From Pseudomarimonas arenosa (GTDB lineage: Bacteria > Pseudomonadota > Gammaproteobacteria > Xanthomonadales > Xanthomonadaceae): 64,000 bases of DNA. A program made the position numbers and the translations under genes. The notes below the pieces were generated by a model. That model was not told the origin of the DNA. It worked only from the letters and a program-made list of their open reading frames with translations, and ran no database searches. Where the stretch lies: positions 1-64,000 of the forward strand of contig NZ_JACYTR010000018.1 in NCBI RefSeq assembly GCF_014841215.1. Reading direction: 5' to 3'. Positions 45,142-54,477 of this stretch are shown here, piece after piece (position 1 is the stretch's first letter; each line of letters opens with the position of its first letter).

Positions 45142-45519
45142 CTACTCGCCGAGTGTGGCCAACTCGCGATTCAGAATGTCGGTGTTGCCGACATTGAGTT
45201 CCACCAGGCGCTTCAGTCTCGAAAAGCTGTCCAGGTCGATCTTCTGGCAGGAGAACGCCAGGCTGCGCGGGGTCGCCCGCACCAGTTCGACGCCCATGCC
45301 GATCATGATCCCGCCCTCGATGCGCACGTCGAGGCGAAAGCGAGTCCCCGGCGTTCCGACCCAGCCCTGAGGGGTGACTACCATCACGCCGCGCAGACTG
45401 AGATCGATCAGTTCGGTTTGCCACATCGCTGTGCCGGAGTACAGCCGTACGCTACCCGGCAACGGGAAGCGGCTGAATCGGCGGCGATTGGAATCGCTCA
45501 TTCGCACTCGATCATCCAT
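45142..45519 (-). CDS. PilZ-domain protein
   Basis: The 125-residue protein has the c-di-GMP-binding PilZ motifs RRRFSR (RxxxR type, about 12-17) and DLSLRG (D/NxSxxG type, about 40-45), followed by the beta-barrel. It could therefore bind c-di-GMP and act as a diguanylate receptor. Its start overlaps the YpjD stop by 8 bp, so the two are co-transcribed. An alternative start is the Met at 45501. Confidence 0.85.
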   Translation of the reverse strand: MDDRVRMSDSNRRRFSRFPLPGSVRLYSGTAMWQTELIDLSLRGVMVVTPQGWVGTPGTRFRLDVRIEGGIMIGMGVELVRATPRSLAFSCQKIDLDSFSRLKRLVELNVGNTDILNRELATLGE

Positions 45520-46315
45520 TCCGATTCAGCACGAGCTCCAAGACAAACTTGCTGCCAAAAAAGGCCAGCAGCAGCAGACCCATTGCCAGCAAAGTCAGGG
45601 TGACGGCGCGACGGCCGCGCCAGCCATAGCGCATCCGGCCTATCAGAAGAGCACCGAACACCGACCAGGACAACACGCTCAGCACGGTTTTGTGAACCAG
45701 GTGCTGGGCAAACAGATTCTCCACGAACACGGCGCCGATGGTAAGAGCCACGGTGAGCAGCACAAATCCGGCCTCGATGCTGCGGAACATCAGGCTTTCC
45801 AACTCGACCAGGGGTGGCAGCAGCCGCAACAGCGGATGTTGCAGCGCGCGCGCCCGAAGCAGGCGCTCTTGAAACCACAGGGCGCAGGCAAACAGGGCCG
45901 CCAATGCCAGGGTGGCGTAGGCCAACAGGGCGAGCAGGGCGTGGACCTTCAGCGGCCAACTCAGTGCCTCGCCGGCCGGCGGCGCACGATACGACAGTAC
46001 GGCAGCGGCCAGCAGAACGGCGGCGAACGGATACAAGACCCGCCCCAGGGCATCGAAGTGGCGGGCGAACGACACCGCGGTGCCGACCAGGGCCATGGCC
46101 GCACTCACCAGCGAAAGGGCAAGAAAAAAATGCAGAGCCAGGGCGTTGGCTTGCATGGCGGTGCCGATATGAAAGGCGATGTGTAGCACGCCGCCGTTCA
46201 GGCCGAGCAGCAAGGCAGGGCGGTCAACCGGGGCAGCGCCGTTCGGCCCGGAACGCAGCAAGCGCCAGGAGGCCGCGAAATAGAGGAGGATTGCCGCGAT
46301 AGCCAGCCATTTCAT
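45512..46315 (-). CDS. ypjD: YpjD/CcsA-like inner-membrane protein
   Basis: The 267-residue protein has about eight hydrophobic helices and the cytochrome c assembly (CcsA/CcmC-type) pattern: KVHALLALLAYATLALAALFA and HKTVLSVLSWSVFGALLIGR. The YpjD/CorB subfamily adjoins ffh in divergent orientation in many gammaproteobacteria and is linked to cation homeostasis rather than haem export. The start at 46315 is the Met just before the first helix. Confidence 0.88.
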   Translation of the reverse strand: MKWLAIAAILLYFAASWRLLRSGPNGAAPVDRPALLLGLNGGVLHIAFHIGTAMQANALALHFFLALSLVSAAMALVGTAVSFARHFDALGRVLYPFAAVLLAAAVLSYRAPPAGEALSWPLKVHALLALLAYATLALAALFACALWFQERLLRARALQHPLLRLLPPLVELESLMFRSIEAGFVLLTVALTIGAVFVENLFAQHLVHKTVLSVLSWSVFGALLIGRMRYGWRGRRAVTLTLLAMGLLLLAFFGSKFVLELVLNRNG

Positions 46316-46413
46316 CGCCGCGAGTGTCGCATAGCCAGACAATTCTTGACATCAGCAGAGTGTGCGCTTCGCGATATACTTGGCGGTCGCTTCCCCCTCA
46401 TGCGGTGCATTCC

Positions 46414-47790
46414 ATGTTCGAGTCGCTCAGTCAACGCCTTTCTTCCACCGTCCAGCGCTTGCGCGGCCGTGGGCGGCTGACCGAAGACAATATCCGCGAA
46501 GCGCTGCGGGAGGTTCGGGTAGCCTTGCTGGAGGCCGACGTGGCGCTGCCGGTGGTGCAGGCCCTGGTTGAGCGGATCAAGGTACGCGCCATCGGTCAGG
46601 AGGTGCTGAAGAGCCTGACTCCTGGCCAGGCGCTGATCAAGGTCGTTCGCGACGAACTGACCAAGCTGATGGGCTCTGCGGCCGACGAGCTGAATCTGAA
46701 CGTGCCGGCGCCGGCGGTGATCCTGATGGCCGGCCTGCAGGGCGCGGGTAAGACCACCACGGTCGGCAAGCTAGCCAAGTTGCTGAAGGAGCGGCGCAAG
46801 AAGAAGGTGATGGTGGTGAGTTGCGACGTCTATCGCCCGGCCGCCATCAAGCAGTTGGAGACCCTGGCGCAGCAGGTCGACGTCCTGTTCTTCCCCAGCA
46901 GCACCGGCCAGGCACCGGTCGACATTGCCAAGGCCGCAGTGAGCGAGGCGCGCAAGCAGTTCGTCGACGTGCTGCTGGTCGATACCGCCGGCCGCCTGGC
47001 CATCGATCCGGCCATGATGGACGAGATCAAGAAGTTGCATGCCGGTCTGGATCCGGTGGAAACCCTGTTTGTGGTCGACTCCATGACCGGTCAGGACGCA
47101 GCCACCACGGCACGTGCGTTTGCCGATGCCTTGCCTCTGACCGGTGTGGTGCTAACCAAGACCGATGGCGATGCTCGCGGCGGCGCGGCGCTGTCGGTGC
47201 GCTATGTCACCGGGCGGCCGATCAAGTTCATCGGGACCGCGGAGAAAATGGACGGCCTCGATGTGTTCCACCCGGATCGCGTCGCCAGCCGCATTCTCGA
47301 CATGGGCGACGTGCTGTCGCTGGTCGAAGAGGTAGAGCGCAAGGTCGACAAGGACAAGGCCGCCAAGCTGGCCGAGAAGGTCGTCAAGGGCAAGAAGTTC
47401 GATCTCAACGACATGCACGATCAGCTTGAGCAGATGCTCAACATGGGTGGCTTGACCACGCTGCTGGACAAGTTGCCGGGCATCGGTGCGATTCCGGAGA
47501 AATTGAAGAGTCAGGTCAACGACAAGGAAATTCACCGCTCGATCGCCATCATCCGTTCGATGACCAAGAAAGAACGCCGCCACCCGACCCTGCTCAATGG
47601 TTCGCGGCGTGCGCGCATCGCGCGCGGCTCGGGAACCTCGCCGGCCGACGTCAACAAGCTGATGAAGCAGTATCAGCAGATGGAAAAGATGATGTCGAAG
47701 ATGTCCGGAGGTGGGCTCAAGGGCATGATGCGAGGCATGAAAGGCATGCTGGGCGGCCGCGGTGGTCCGGGCGGTTTCCCCATGCATTGA
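46414..47790 (+). CDS. ffh: Signal recognition particle protein Ffh
   Basis: The 458-residue SRP54-type GTPase targets nascent membrane proteins to FtsY/Sec. It has the N domain, G1 (GLQGAGKTTTVGKLA), G4 (TKTDGDARGGA) and a C-terminal methionine-rich M domain (GGLTTLLDKLPGIG, MKQYQQMEKMMSKM, GGGLKGMMRGMKGML) that binds 4.5S RNA and signal peptides. The start is set at MFESLSQRL; the upstream extension to 46324 is unconserved. TATACT at 46375-46380 is a plausible -10. A short intergenic space leads to rpsP. Confidence 0.96.
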   Translation: MFESLSQRLSSTVQRLRGRGRLTEDNIREALREVRVALLEADVALPVVQALVERIKVRAIGQEVLKSLTPGQALIKVVRDELTKLMGSAADELNLNVPAPAVILMAGLQGAGKTTTVGKLAKLLKERRKKKVMVVSCDVYRPAAIKQLETLAQQVDVLFFPSSTGQAPVDIAKAAVSEARKQFVDVLLVDTAGRLAIDPAMMDEIKKLHAGLDPVETLFVVDSMTGQDAATTARAFADALPLTGVVLTKTDGDARGGAALSVRYVTGRPIKFIGTAEKMDGLDVFHPDRVASRILDMGDVLSLVEEVERKVDKDKAAKLAEKVVKGKKFDLNDMHDQLEQMLNMGGLTTLLDKLPGIGAIPEKLKSQVNDKEIHRSIAIIRSMTKKERRHPTLLNGSRRARIARGSGTSPADVNKLMKQYQQMEKMMSKMSGGGLKGMMRGMKGMLGGRGGPGGFPMH

Positions 47791-47899
47791 ACGCCTAGAT
47801 CAGCGCGCCTTCCAAAATGGAGCGCGCTCGGCTATCATTGCGCGTTCACTACGCCCGGTTGGGCGCTGACCTAAACCTAGAACGACAGAGCAAAGACAC

Positions 47900-48160
47900 A
47901 TGGTCAAGATCCGTCTGACCCGCGGTGGCGCCAAGAAGCGTCCCTTCTATCACATCATCGTGACCGATCAGCGCAACAAGCGCGACGGCCGAGCGATTGA
48001 GCGCGTGGGTTTCTACAATCCGGTGGCTTCCGGCAACGAGCCGAAGCTGCAACTGAACACCGACCGCATCCAGCATTGGATCGGTCACGGCGCGCAAATG
48101 ACCGACAAGGTCCGCGTGCTGTTCAAGCAGGCCTCTACTCAGGCGCAAGCCTCGGCCTAA
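47900..48160 (+). CDS. rpsP: 30S ribosomal protein S16
   Basis: The 86-residue protein has the S16 signature ([35 protein letters not shown]). It is the first gene of rpsP-rimM-trmD-rplS, the usual ribosome/tRNA modification cluster. TATCAT at 47833-47838 could be a -10 with a weak TTCCAA -35, 17 bp upstream. Confidence 0.97.
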   Translation: MVKIRLTRGGAKKRPFYHIIVTDQRNKRDGRAIERVGFYNPVASGNEPKLQLNTDRIQHWIGHGAQMTDKVRVLFKQASTQAQASA

Positions 48161-48185
48161 TTTGCGATCGGTGATCGAGTCGACG

Positions 48186-48689
48186 ATGACCGATCGCCGT
48201 GTACTGGTCGCAGAGGTGGTGGGTGCTTTCGGGGTTCGTGGCGAGCTTAAGCTGCGCACCCATACCGAAACGCCCATGGCAGTGGCTCGGTACCGCCCCT
48301 GGTATCTGATCCATCGCGGCGTGGTGCAGATCGTCGAAAAGCCCTCTTGTCGGGAAACCGAGAAGGGGGTTTTGGCGCGTCTGGCGGACATAGAAAGTCG
48401 CGATCAGGCCGAAGCCCTGGTGGGTGCCGAGATCTGGGTGGATCGCGGCGCGCTACCCGAATTACCGGCCGGTGAATTCTACTGGGTGGACCTCGAAGGC
48501 CTACAGGTGGAAACCGTTGCAGGTCAGCCATTGGGCAAGGTGTCTCATCTGCTGTCCACCGGTGCCAATGATGTGGTGGTGGTGCAGGGCGAGCGCGAGC
48601 GGCTGATTCCCTACCTGCGACCGGATGTGATCACGGACATCGACCTTTCAGCCGGTCGGATGGTGGTCGATTGGGATCCGGATTTCTGA
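48186..48689 (+). CDS. rimM: 16S rRNA processing protein RimM
   Basis: The 167-residue protein has an N-terminal RimM beta-barrel ([22 protein letters not shown]) and a C-terminal PRC-barrel domain (about 95-165: [14 protein letters not shown]...[16 protein letters not shown]). It helps mature the 16S 3' domain and binds S19. The start at 48186 is 25 bp from rpsP; longer frames from 48162 or 48171 are possible. Confidence 0.95.
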   Translation: MTDRRVLVAEVVGAFGVRGELKLRTHTETPMAVARYRPWYLIHRGVVQIVEKPSCRETEKGVLARLADIESRDQAEALVGAEIWVDRGALPELPAGEFYWVDLEGLQVETVAGQPLGKVSHLLSTGANDVVVVQGERERLIPYLRPDVITDIDLSAGRMVVDWDPDF

Positions 48690-48702
48690 TGGCCGCACAG
48701 CG

Positions 48703-49482
48703 ATGACAGCTGCGCCGCGCATCGACGTCATCACCCTGTTCCCCGAGTTCATCGAGTCCAGTCTCGAAGTGGGTGTGGTGGGACGGGCAGTTAAGCGTGG
48801 TCTGCTTTCGGTACAAAGCTGGCAACTTAGAGACTTTGCCCACGACAACTACAAGACCATCGATCACCGCCCCTACGGCGGCGGTCCTGGCATGGTGATG
48901 CTGATCGATCCGCTTCGTGAGTGTCTGCAGATGGTTCGCCAAGCAGACCCACGTCCGGCGCATGTTGTCTATCTGAGCCCGCAAGGTCAGCCACTGACTC
49001 AGGCCAAGGTGCGCGAGCTGGCCCATCGGCCGCGTTTGGTTCTGCTCTGCGGTCGCTACGAAGGCATTGACGAGCGCCTGCTGCAGGCCGAGGTCGATGA
49101 AGAAGTCTCGATTGGCGATTACGTGCTGTCGGGTGGCGAACTGGCTGCAGCGGTGCTGGTCGATGCGGTGGGCCGGCTGCAGGACGGCGCGCTCAATGAT
49201 CCGCAATCAGCGGTACAGGATTCGTTCGAGAACGGCGTGCTGGATTGCCCACACTACACCCGGCCTGAGCGTCATGAACTTGGCGATGTCCCTGCGCTAC
49301 TGGCCTCCGGCGACCATAGAAAGATCGCCCGCTGGCGGCGGCAACAAAGCCTTGGCCGCACCTGGCTGCGCAGACCGGATGTGCTCGCACGCTGCGATCT
49401 GAGTGCCGATGATCGACAGCTGCTAGCGGAATTCATCGCCGAGTGGCGAGCGCAGGATGGCGGCCCGGGCGCAGTGCGCTAA
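48703..49482 (+). CDS. trmD: tRNA (guanine-N1)-methyltransferase TrmD
   Basis: The 259-residue SPOUT methyltransferase makes m1G37 in tRNAs, preventing +1 frameshifts. Hallmarks are [34 protein letters not shown] and [14 protein letters not shown] (the trefoil knot). It lies 13 bp after rimM. Confidence 0.97.
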   Translation: MTAAPRIDVITLFPEFIESSLEVGVVGRAVKRGLLSVQSWQLRDFAHDNYKTIDHRPYGGGPGMVMLIDPLRECLQMVRQADPRPAHVVYLSPQGQPLTQAKVRELAHRPRLVLLCGRYEGIDERLLQAEVDEEVSIGDYVLSGGELAAAVLVDAVGRLQDGALNDPQSAVQDSFENGVLDCPHYTRPERHELGDVPALLASGDHRKIARWRRQQSLGRTWLRRPDVLARCDLSADDRQLLAEFIAEWRAQDGGPGAVR

Positions 49483-49520
49483 GTCACCAGAAACACTAGA
49501 AATCTCTTTTCGAAGTCGGC

Positions 49521-49526
49521 TATAAT
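49521..49526 (+). promoter_or_regulatory. TATAAT -10 element upstream of rplS
   Basis: A perfect -10 hexamer stands 74 bp before the rplS start, in the 117-bp trmD-rplS gap. A matching -35 is not clear. It suggests rplS has an extra promoter in addition to read-through from rpsP. Confidence 0.5.
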
Positions 49527-49599
49527 GGCCAACTTCCTGACGCGCACGCGCATCAACAATCCACTAGAACTACAGAATCAGATCAGGGTCGGTGCAACC

Positions 49600-49959
49600 A
49601 TGAACAAGCTCCTCCAAGAATTCGAAGCCGAGCAGACGCAGCGTCAGCTGCCGGACTTTGGCCCGGGCGACACCGTTGTCGTCAATGTCAAGGTCAAGGA
49701 AGGCAACCGTGAGCGCGTCCAGGCCTATGAAGGCGTGGTCATCGCCAAGCGCAATCGCGGCCTGAACTCCGCCTTCACCGTACGCAAGATTTCGCACGGC
49801 ACCGGCGTTGAGCGCGTGTTCCAGACCCATTCGCCGACCATCGACTCGGTGGAAGTGAAGCGCCGCGGCAAGGTCCGCGCTGCCAAGCTTTACTACCTGC
49901 GCGGTCTGGAAGGCAAGGCTGCTCGCATCAAGGAAGACATCAGCGCCCGCGGCGAATAA
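49600..49959 (+). CDS. rplS: 50S ribosomal protein L19
   Basis: The 119-residue protein has the L19 features ([47 protein letters not shown] read in parts; [29 protein letters not shown]). It sits at the 30S/50S interface. The start is MNKLLQEF; the longer frame from 49525 is not conserved. Confidence 0.97.
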   Translation: MNKLLQEFEAEQTQRQLPDFGPGDTVVVNVKVKEGNRERVQAYEGVVIAKRNRGLNSAFTVRKISHGTGVERVFQTHSPTIDSVEVKRRGKVRAAKLYYLRGLEGKAARIKEDISARGE

Positions 49960-49981
49960 GCCGTCGCCAGCGCCGAAGCAG

Positions 49982-50009
49982 AACGGCCGCCCACGAGGCG
50001 GCCGTTTTC
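49982..50009 (+). terminator. Intrinsic terminator after rplS
   Basis: AACGGCCGCC at 49982-49991 pairs perfectly with 49997-50006 around the loop CACGA; the stem's 3' end is followed by TTC, giving four T in all. This ends the rpsP-rimM-trmD-rplS transcript. Confidence 0.8.
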
Positions 50010-50019
50010 ATTTCCGGCC

Positions 50020-50045
50020 CTTGAATTCCTGCTGGGAGGGCATAC
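50020..50045 (+). promoter_or_regulatory. Possible sigma-32 heat-shock promoter of htpG
   Basis: CTTGAA (50020-50025) followed after 15 bp by a CATAC block (50041-50045) loosely resembles the sigma-32 consensus (CTTGAAA, then CCCCATNT). It is 55 bp before the htpG start. The -10 half is weak. Confidence 0.4.
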
Positions 50046-50099
50046 CTTGCAAACAGTCCTGCGCCTTGTTTGCGCGTGTTTTGTTTGAGGGGTTTGCCA

Positions 50100-51971
50100 A
50101 TGACGACTGCCGTTGAGTCATTCAAGTTCGAGGCCGAAGTGCAGCAAGTACTGCACCTGGTGATTCATTCGCTGTATTCCAATCGCGACATCTTTCTGCG
50201 CGAGCTGATTTCGAATGCGTCGGATGCCTGTGACAAGCTGCGCTTCGAAGCGCTGTCGGACGCCACACTGTATGGTGAACAAGGTGAGCTGAAGATCCGC
50301 ATCAGTGCAGACAGCGAGAACAAGACGCTGACCGTCTCCGACACCGGCATCGGAATGAGCCGGGAAGAACTGATCGAGAACCTCGGCACGATCGCCCGGT
50401 CTGGTACGCGGAAGTTCATTGAGCAGCTCAGCGCCACGCAGAAAGCCGATGCCAATCTGATTGGTCAGTTTGGTGTCGGGTTCTATTCGGCGTTCATCGT
50501 TGCCGACAAGGTGACGGTCGAAACGCGGCGTGCCGGCAGCGACCAAGGCTGGCGCTGGGTGTCGGATGGCGCTGGTGAATTCACTCTGGAACCGGCAGCG
50601 GGCCTGAGTCGTGGGACCTGCATCACCCTGCATTTGAAGAGCGATGCCGAAGATTACCTGCAGCCGTGGAAGCTGCGCGGTTTGATCAACACCTGGTCAG
50701 ACCATATTGCCTTCCCGATCGAATTGCCTGTGTTGAAGGAAGGCAAGCCGACCGACGAGTTCGAGGTGGCCAATCAGGCCGCCGCCTTGTGGACACGCCC
50801 CAAAGCCGAGATCAGCGACGAAGAGTATCAGGCCTTCTACAAGCACGTCGGGCACGACTTCAACGATGCGCTGGCCTGGACCCACAACCGGGTTGAAGGC
50901 AATCAGAACTTTACCTCCCTGCTGTTTCTGCCAAGCAAGGCGCCGTTTGATTTCACTTACAACCGTGATGAGCGCAAGGGGCTGAAACTCTATGTGAAGC
51001 GGGTGTTCATCATGGACGCCGCGGAACAGATGCTGCCGAACTATCTGCGCTTCGTGCGTGGTGTGGTCGATTCCGACGATCTGCCGCTCAACGTCAGTCG
51101 CGAGTTGCTGCAGAACAACCGTCAGCTCGACAAATTGAAGAGTGCGCTGACCCGGCGTGTGCTGGACTTGCTGGACAAAGTGGCCAATGACGATGCGGCG
51201 AAATATGCCGAGTTCTGGGCCCAGTTTGGCGCCTTGCTGAAGGAAGGCGTCACGGAAGATCACGGCAATCGCGAGCGCATCGCCAAACTGTTGCGCTTTG
51301 CCTCCACCAAGAGTGAGAAGCCCGATCAGCTGACCTCGCTGGATGAGTACATCGGTCGCATGCCGGCGTCGCAGGAGGAGATCTTCTACCTCACCGCCGA
51401 TAGCTGGAATGCGGCCCGTCACAGCCCGCAGCTGGAGGGACTGAAAGCGCGCAGCGTAGAAGTGCTGTTGCTGCACGAGCGCATCGACGAGTGGATGATC
51501 GGTTACTTGCACGAGTACGCCGGCAAGAGCCTGAAGAATATTGCCAAGGGCGAACTGGATCTCGACAAACTGGGCGAGCCGAAGGACAAGGAGCAGCGCG
51601 AGAAGCTGAAGCAAGAGGCAGCCGATACCGTCAAGCGCTTCAAGGACTTGCTGGGCGACAAGGTCAAGGAGGTGCGAGTGTCGGATCGCTTGACCGAATC
51701 TGCCGCCTGTCTCGTGTTGGAAGACCAGGACATGGCCCTGCACATGCAGCGCCTGCTGAAAGCGGCCGGCCATGAAGCACCGTCGGCGCAGCCCAGTCTT
51801 GAGATCAATCCGGGCCACGGACTGATCAAACGATTTGAGGCTGAGAGTGACGATGAGCGCGCCACCGACTTGGCCTTGCTGGTGTTCGAACAGGCTCAAT
51901 TGGCTGAGGGCGCCGCGTTGGACGACCCGGCCAGCTTTGTGGCACGGATGAACCGTGCCATCCTGGGCTGA
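50100..51971 (+). CDS. htpG: Molecular chaperone HtpG (Hsp90)
   Basis: The 623-residue protein has the N-terminal ATPase (FLRELISNASDACDKLRF, DTGIGMSREELIENLGTIARSGT, GQFGVGFYSAFIVADKV), the middle domain (KLYVKRVFIMDAAEQMLPNYLRFVRGVVDSDDLPLNVSREL) and a C-terminal dimer domain. It folds and protects client proteins under stress. The start at 50100 (MTTAVESFKF) follows bacterial homologues; an earlier frame start at 50070 is unlikely. Confidence 0.97.
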   Translation: MTTAVESFKFEAEVQQVLHLVIHSLYSNRDIFLRELISNASDACDKLRFEALSDATLYGEQGELKIRISADSENKTLTVSDTGIGMSREELIENLGTIARSGTRKFIEQLSATQKADANLIGQFGVGFYSAFIVADKVTVETRRAGSDQGWRWVSDGAGEFTLEPAAGLSRGTCITLHLKSDAEDYLQPWKLRGLINTWSDHIAFPIELPVLKEGKPTDEFEVANQAAALWTRPKAEISDEEYQAFYKHVGHDFNDALAWTHNRVEGNQNFTSLLFLPSKAPFDFTYNRDERKGLKLYVKRVFIMDAAEQMLPNYLRFVRGVVDSDDLPLNVSRELLQNNRQLDKLKSALTRRVLDLLDKVANDDAAKYAEFWAQFGALLKEGVTEDHGNRERIAKLLRFASTKSEKPDQLTSLDEYIGRMPASQEEIFYLTADSWNAARHSPQLEGLKARSVEVLLLHERIDEWMIGYLHEYAGKSLKNIAKGELDLDKLGEPKDKEQREKLKQEAADTVKRFKDLLGDKVKEVRVSDRLTESAACLVLEDQDMALHMQRLLKAAGHEAPSAQPSLEINPGHGLIKRFEAESDDERATDLALLVFEQAQLAEGAALDDPASFVARMNRAILG

Positions 51972-52022
51972 TCGGTCGTTGCGCTCGATCTGGCACACTT
52001 TCGACTGCGCGGACACGATGCG

Positions 52023-52463
52023 ATGAGCGCAGGCGAGACGGCAAGTTCGGTTCGGATCGATCTTTGGCTGTGGGCTGCGCGCTTCTTCAAGACGCGTAGC
52101 CTGGCCAAAGAGGCCGTCGCGCACAGCAAGATCAAACTGGGTGATCAGACAGTCAGCAAGCCGGCCCGCGCGGTGCGAGTCGGTGACCGGCTGCAGATCG
52201 AGCGTGGGGGTGAGCTGTATGAGGTCGAAGTACGAGGCCTGTCTGAGCAACGCGGCCCGGCCTCGGTGGCGCAATCACTGTACTTTGAAGACGAAGCATC
52301 CGCCAAACGGCGTGCTGAGTTGAGAGAGACGCGCAAGCTTCAGAATGCTGGCTTTCAGCCGCCCGACCATCGGCCCGACAAGCGCGATCGGCGCAAGCTC
52401 AATCAGCTGAAGTCGCGCAATAACAAACCCGATGATGGCTTGCCGCCCTGGTTTCCGCGCTAG
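52023..52463 (+). CDS. hslR: Heat-shock protein 15 (Hsp15), S4-domain RNA-binding protein
   Basis: The 146-residue protein has an S4 domain (about 10-75: VRIDLWLWAARFFKTRSLAKEAVAHSKIKLGDQTVSKPARAVRVGDRLQIE in parts) and a basic tail. Hsp15 recycles free 50S subunits that carry a peptidyl-tRNA after translation stalls. It follows htpG by 51 bp, in a shared heat-shock context. Confidence 0.93.
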   Translation: MSAGETASSVRIDLWLWAARFFKTRSLAKEAVAHSKIKLGDQTVSKPARAVRVGDRLQIERGGELYEVEVRGLSEQRGPASVAQSLYFEDEASAKRRAELRETRKLQNAGFQPPDHRPDKRDRRKLNQLKSRNNKPDDGLPPWFPR

Positions 52464-52717
52464 GCGGCGGGTGCGCGGTGAAGCAAGAGTTTGTGCTTCC
52501 GGGACTCCGCAACGAATCATTAGCGCCGAGGTGGAGGGGCATATCGCTCAGCTTTTCGTAGGACGGCAATCCGAGTCGCCTTATGCCGGCATGACTTTCA
52601 ACACTGCCCTGATATGTGCGTAGGCTTATCTTTGTACAGCCGGAAAGCATGCCCTGCATTCCACGCCTGCTGCTCATGTACCGATTGACGGTGTCGCCGA
52701 CCAAGTAAGGAATCGCT
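52464..52717. other. Intergenic region with no clear feature
   Basis: About 254 bp hold no supportable gene, promoter or hairpin. An open frame at 52432-52623 has no ribosome-binding site or recognisable protein sequence. Confidence 0.4.
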
Positions 52718-52918
52718 GTGGAACCCGACAAAAAGAAGAATGATGAAGTCGCAGCCGGCAGTGGCCAGGCGGGAGCGTGGGTGGGCAGCGGAGTCGCCAT
52801 TGGTGTTGCGCTTGGCGCAGGCTTTGACAATGTCGGACTTGGAGTCGCTCTTGGAATTGCTCTCGGGCTAGCAATGGGCGCCTCGAAAGGCGCCAAGAAG
52901 CGAAGTCAGAAAGGTTGA
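52718..52918 (+). CDS. Small glycine-zipper membrane peptide
   Basis: The 66-residue peptide starts with GTG; AAGGA lies about 6-10 nt upstream. A short charged N-terminus (EPDKKKNDE) is followed by a Gly/Ala/Val zipper that repeats IGVALG and LGIALG (about 22-54), then a basic tail (KGAKKRSQKG). It resembles widespread small glycine-zipper proteins of unknown function. A single long or two short membrane segments are likely. Confidence 0.7.
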   Translation: MEPDKKKNDEVAAGSGQAGAWVGSGVAIGVALGAGFDNVGLGVALGIALGLAMGASKGAKKRSQKG

Positions 52919-53047
52919 AGGGTCTGCGGCCCGCCAAGCGGACTTGCGATGAGTGTCCAGCAACGCCCAGTAGCCGTGTTGGGCGCGAGCCCGCAGGTGG
53001 CTTAAATCCTGGGTGGGCCAGCGCCAGTTGGACTCGTTGTCAGCCGA

Positions 53048-53866
53048 TCAAAACAACTCTACATCGCCCGGGTCGGTGGAAATCGCCGATCCGGCGCTGC
53101 GCTCTTCGACCGTGGTGAAGCGCTGCTTGCGGTTCTCGTTCCACGCTTCCAGATCGAACGGTTGATCACCTACCTCAGCCAGGGCGCTGCGCAGGCTTTC
53201 AAAGTCGGCCAGCAGATGCTGCAGAATCTGGTCGGTGCGGTCCTGGAACTGCAGCTTGACGATCAGTTGATCGATCGCCGCTCGGCTCGACTCAACGAAC
53301 TGTTTCACTCTGGCGGCTGCGGCTTCGAGCTCGGCGGTATCGTGGTGCAACAACGAATCGACCTGGTCCAGGCTTTGCTCGAGCTCCTGCAGCGCGCCCA
53401 GGCCGGTGGATTGCACGGCCTCTGCCGCGTCCACCAGATGATCGAGGCGATCGATGGAACTGCCCGAGCCGGCTGCAAAGCGTTGGAAGAAGCCACTCAG
53501 TTCGGTATCACCGGCATGCTTCTGAGCTAGCGCGGCGGCTTCTTCGCGGATGGTTTCCCACTGCGCATGCAAACTCTTGGCGTCGTCTGCAGCGCTTGCC
53601 AGAGGTGCCAGAACGCTCTGCAGCGAGGCGGCGCGGTCGCGCAGGGAGGCGCCCGCTTCGCGGGCCGACGAGGAGGCGCCGACCTTGGCTTCGGTGGTCT
53701 TCTGCGCCAGTCCGGCCAGGCCAAACACCGCTGGCAGCAGGCCCTCGACGTTTTCCTTGATCAGGTTGGCCAAGGACCCGATCAACTGGCTCCATTCATG
53801 CAGTATGACGTGCAACTGCTCCGGAAGAATCTCGTTCCCACGGTTGCTGGTTTGCGACTCGCTCAT
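53048..53866 (-). CDS. CheZ/MCP-like coiled-coil protein with LQFQDR motif and DVELF tail
   Basis: The 272-residue protein is predicted almost all alpha-helical. It lacks a membrane segment and a full MCP signalling tip. The C-terminal part has KLQFQDRTDQILQHLLADFESL, a motif shared by CheZ-like phosphatases and orphan MCPs, and the extreme C-terminus is DVELF, like tails that bind chemotaxis partners. No cheA/cheY is in the window. AAGGA 8 nt upstream supports the start at 53866. A chemotaxis or polarity adaptor role is inferred. Confidence 0.65.
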   Translation of the reverse strand: MSESQTSNRGNEILPEQLHVILHEWSQLIGSLANLIKENVEGLLPAVFGLAGLAQKTTEAKVGASSSAREAGASLRDRAASLQSVLAPLASAADDAKSLHAQWETIREEAAALAQKHAGDTELSGFFQRFAAGSGSSIDRLDHLVDAAEAVQSTGLGALQELEQSLDQVDSLLHHDTAELEAAAARVKQFVESSRAAIDQLIVKLQFQDRTDQILQHLLADFESLRSALAEVGDQPFDLEAWNENRKQRFTTVEERSAGSAISTDPGDVELF

Positions 53867-53983
53867 GAGCACGGTCCTTCGCAACGTTGGTGACAAAAAC
53901 CCTGGGTCTCAATCTACCGTGTTTGTAGCGAATCGGCGAATTGCAGTTGTGAAAACCATGTGGTTGGCCACTGCCGGACGCAT

Positions 53984-54460
53984 TCAATCGTCGGCCGACT
54001 GCACATAGATCGGCAGTTCATCACCGCGGCGGTATTCGAAGATCAGCCGGGTCTCGATGTGGGCCACTTCTGGTCGTTGGGCGAAGGCGCTCAAGGCGAA
54101 ATCGCGCAGGTGATCGGCATCCTGCACTGCCACATGGACCTGAAAGTCGTCGGCGCCGGCCAGATGATAGAAGGCCAGCACTTCGCTTAGTTGCAACAGA
54201 TGCTCGCGGAAACTATCGACCAGGGCGCGGGTGTGCTGGGTCAGGCGGATGGCGACGATGGCCTGCAGGGTGATGCCCAATGCCTTGGGCTGAATGTCGG
54301 CGTGGTAGCCCTGGATGACCCGCGCTTCACGCAGCCGGCGAATGCGCTCCAGCGCCGTGGATGGCGCCACGCCAACCCGTTCGGCCAGTTCCTTGTTGGC
54401 CATCCGAGCATTCTTTCGCAACAGCCGCAATAGTTCGAAGTCGATTCGATCGAGGTCCAT
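53984..54460 (-). CDS. Lrp/AsnC-family transcriptional regulator, next to the gamma-lyase gene
   Basis: The 158-residue protein has a winged helix-turn-helix (about 1-60: [43 protein letters not shown]) and a RAM domain (about 65-150). It is divergent from a Cys/Met-metabolism PLP enzyme. Its relatives include BkdR/LrpL-type regulators of amino-acid breakdown. A candidate operator lies between the genes. Confidence 0.92.
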   Translation of the reverse strand: MDLDRIDFELLRLLRKNARMANKELAERVGVAPSTALERIRRLREARVIQGYHADIQPKALGITLQAIVAIRLTQHTRALVDSFREHLLQLSEVLAFYHLAGADDFQVHVAVQDADHLRDFALSAFAQRPEVAHIETRLIFEYRRGDELPIYVQSADD

Positions 54461-54477
54461 CTATGCATTCCTTGGCG

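Noticed and set aside
46346-46380. TTGACA...TATACT as ffh promoter
   Set aside because: The two hexamers are 23 bp apart, too far for a sigma-70 promoter; only the -10 is noted as possible.
50697-52274. 525-codon minus-strand frame opposite htpG/hslR
   Set aside because: Antisense shadow of two well-conserved genes; composition is atypical for protein.
52432-52623. 63-codon plus-strand frame after hslR
   Set aside because: Starts inside hslR, lacks a ribosome-binding site and shows no protein-like pattern.
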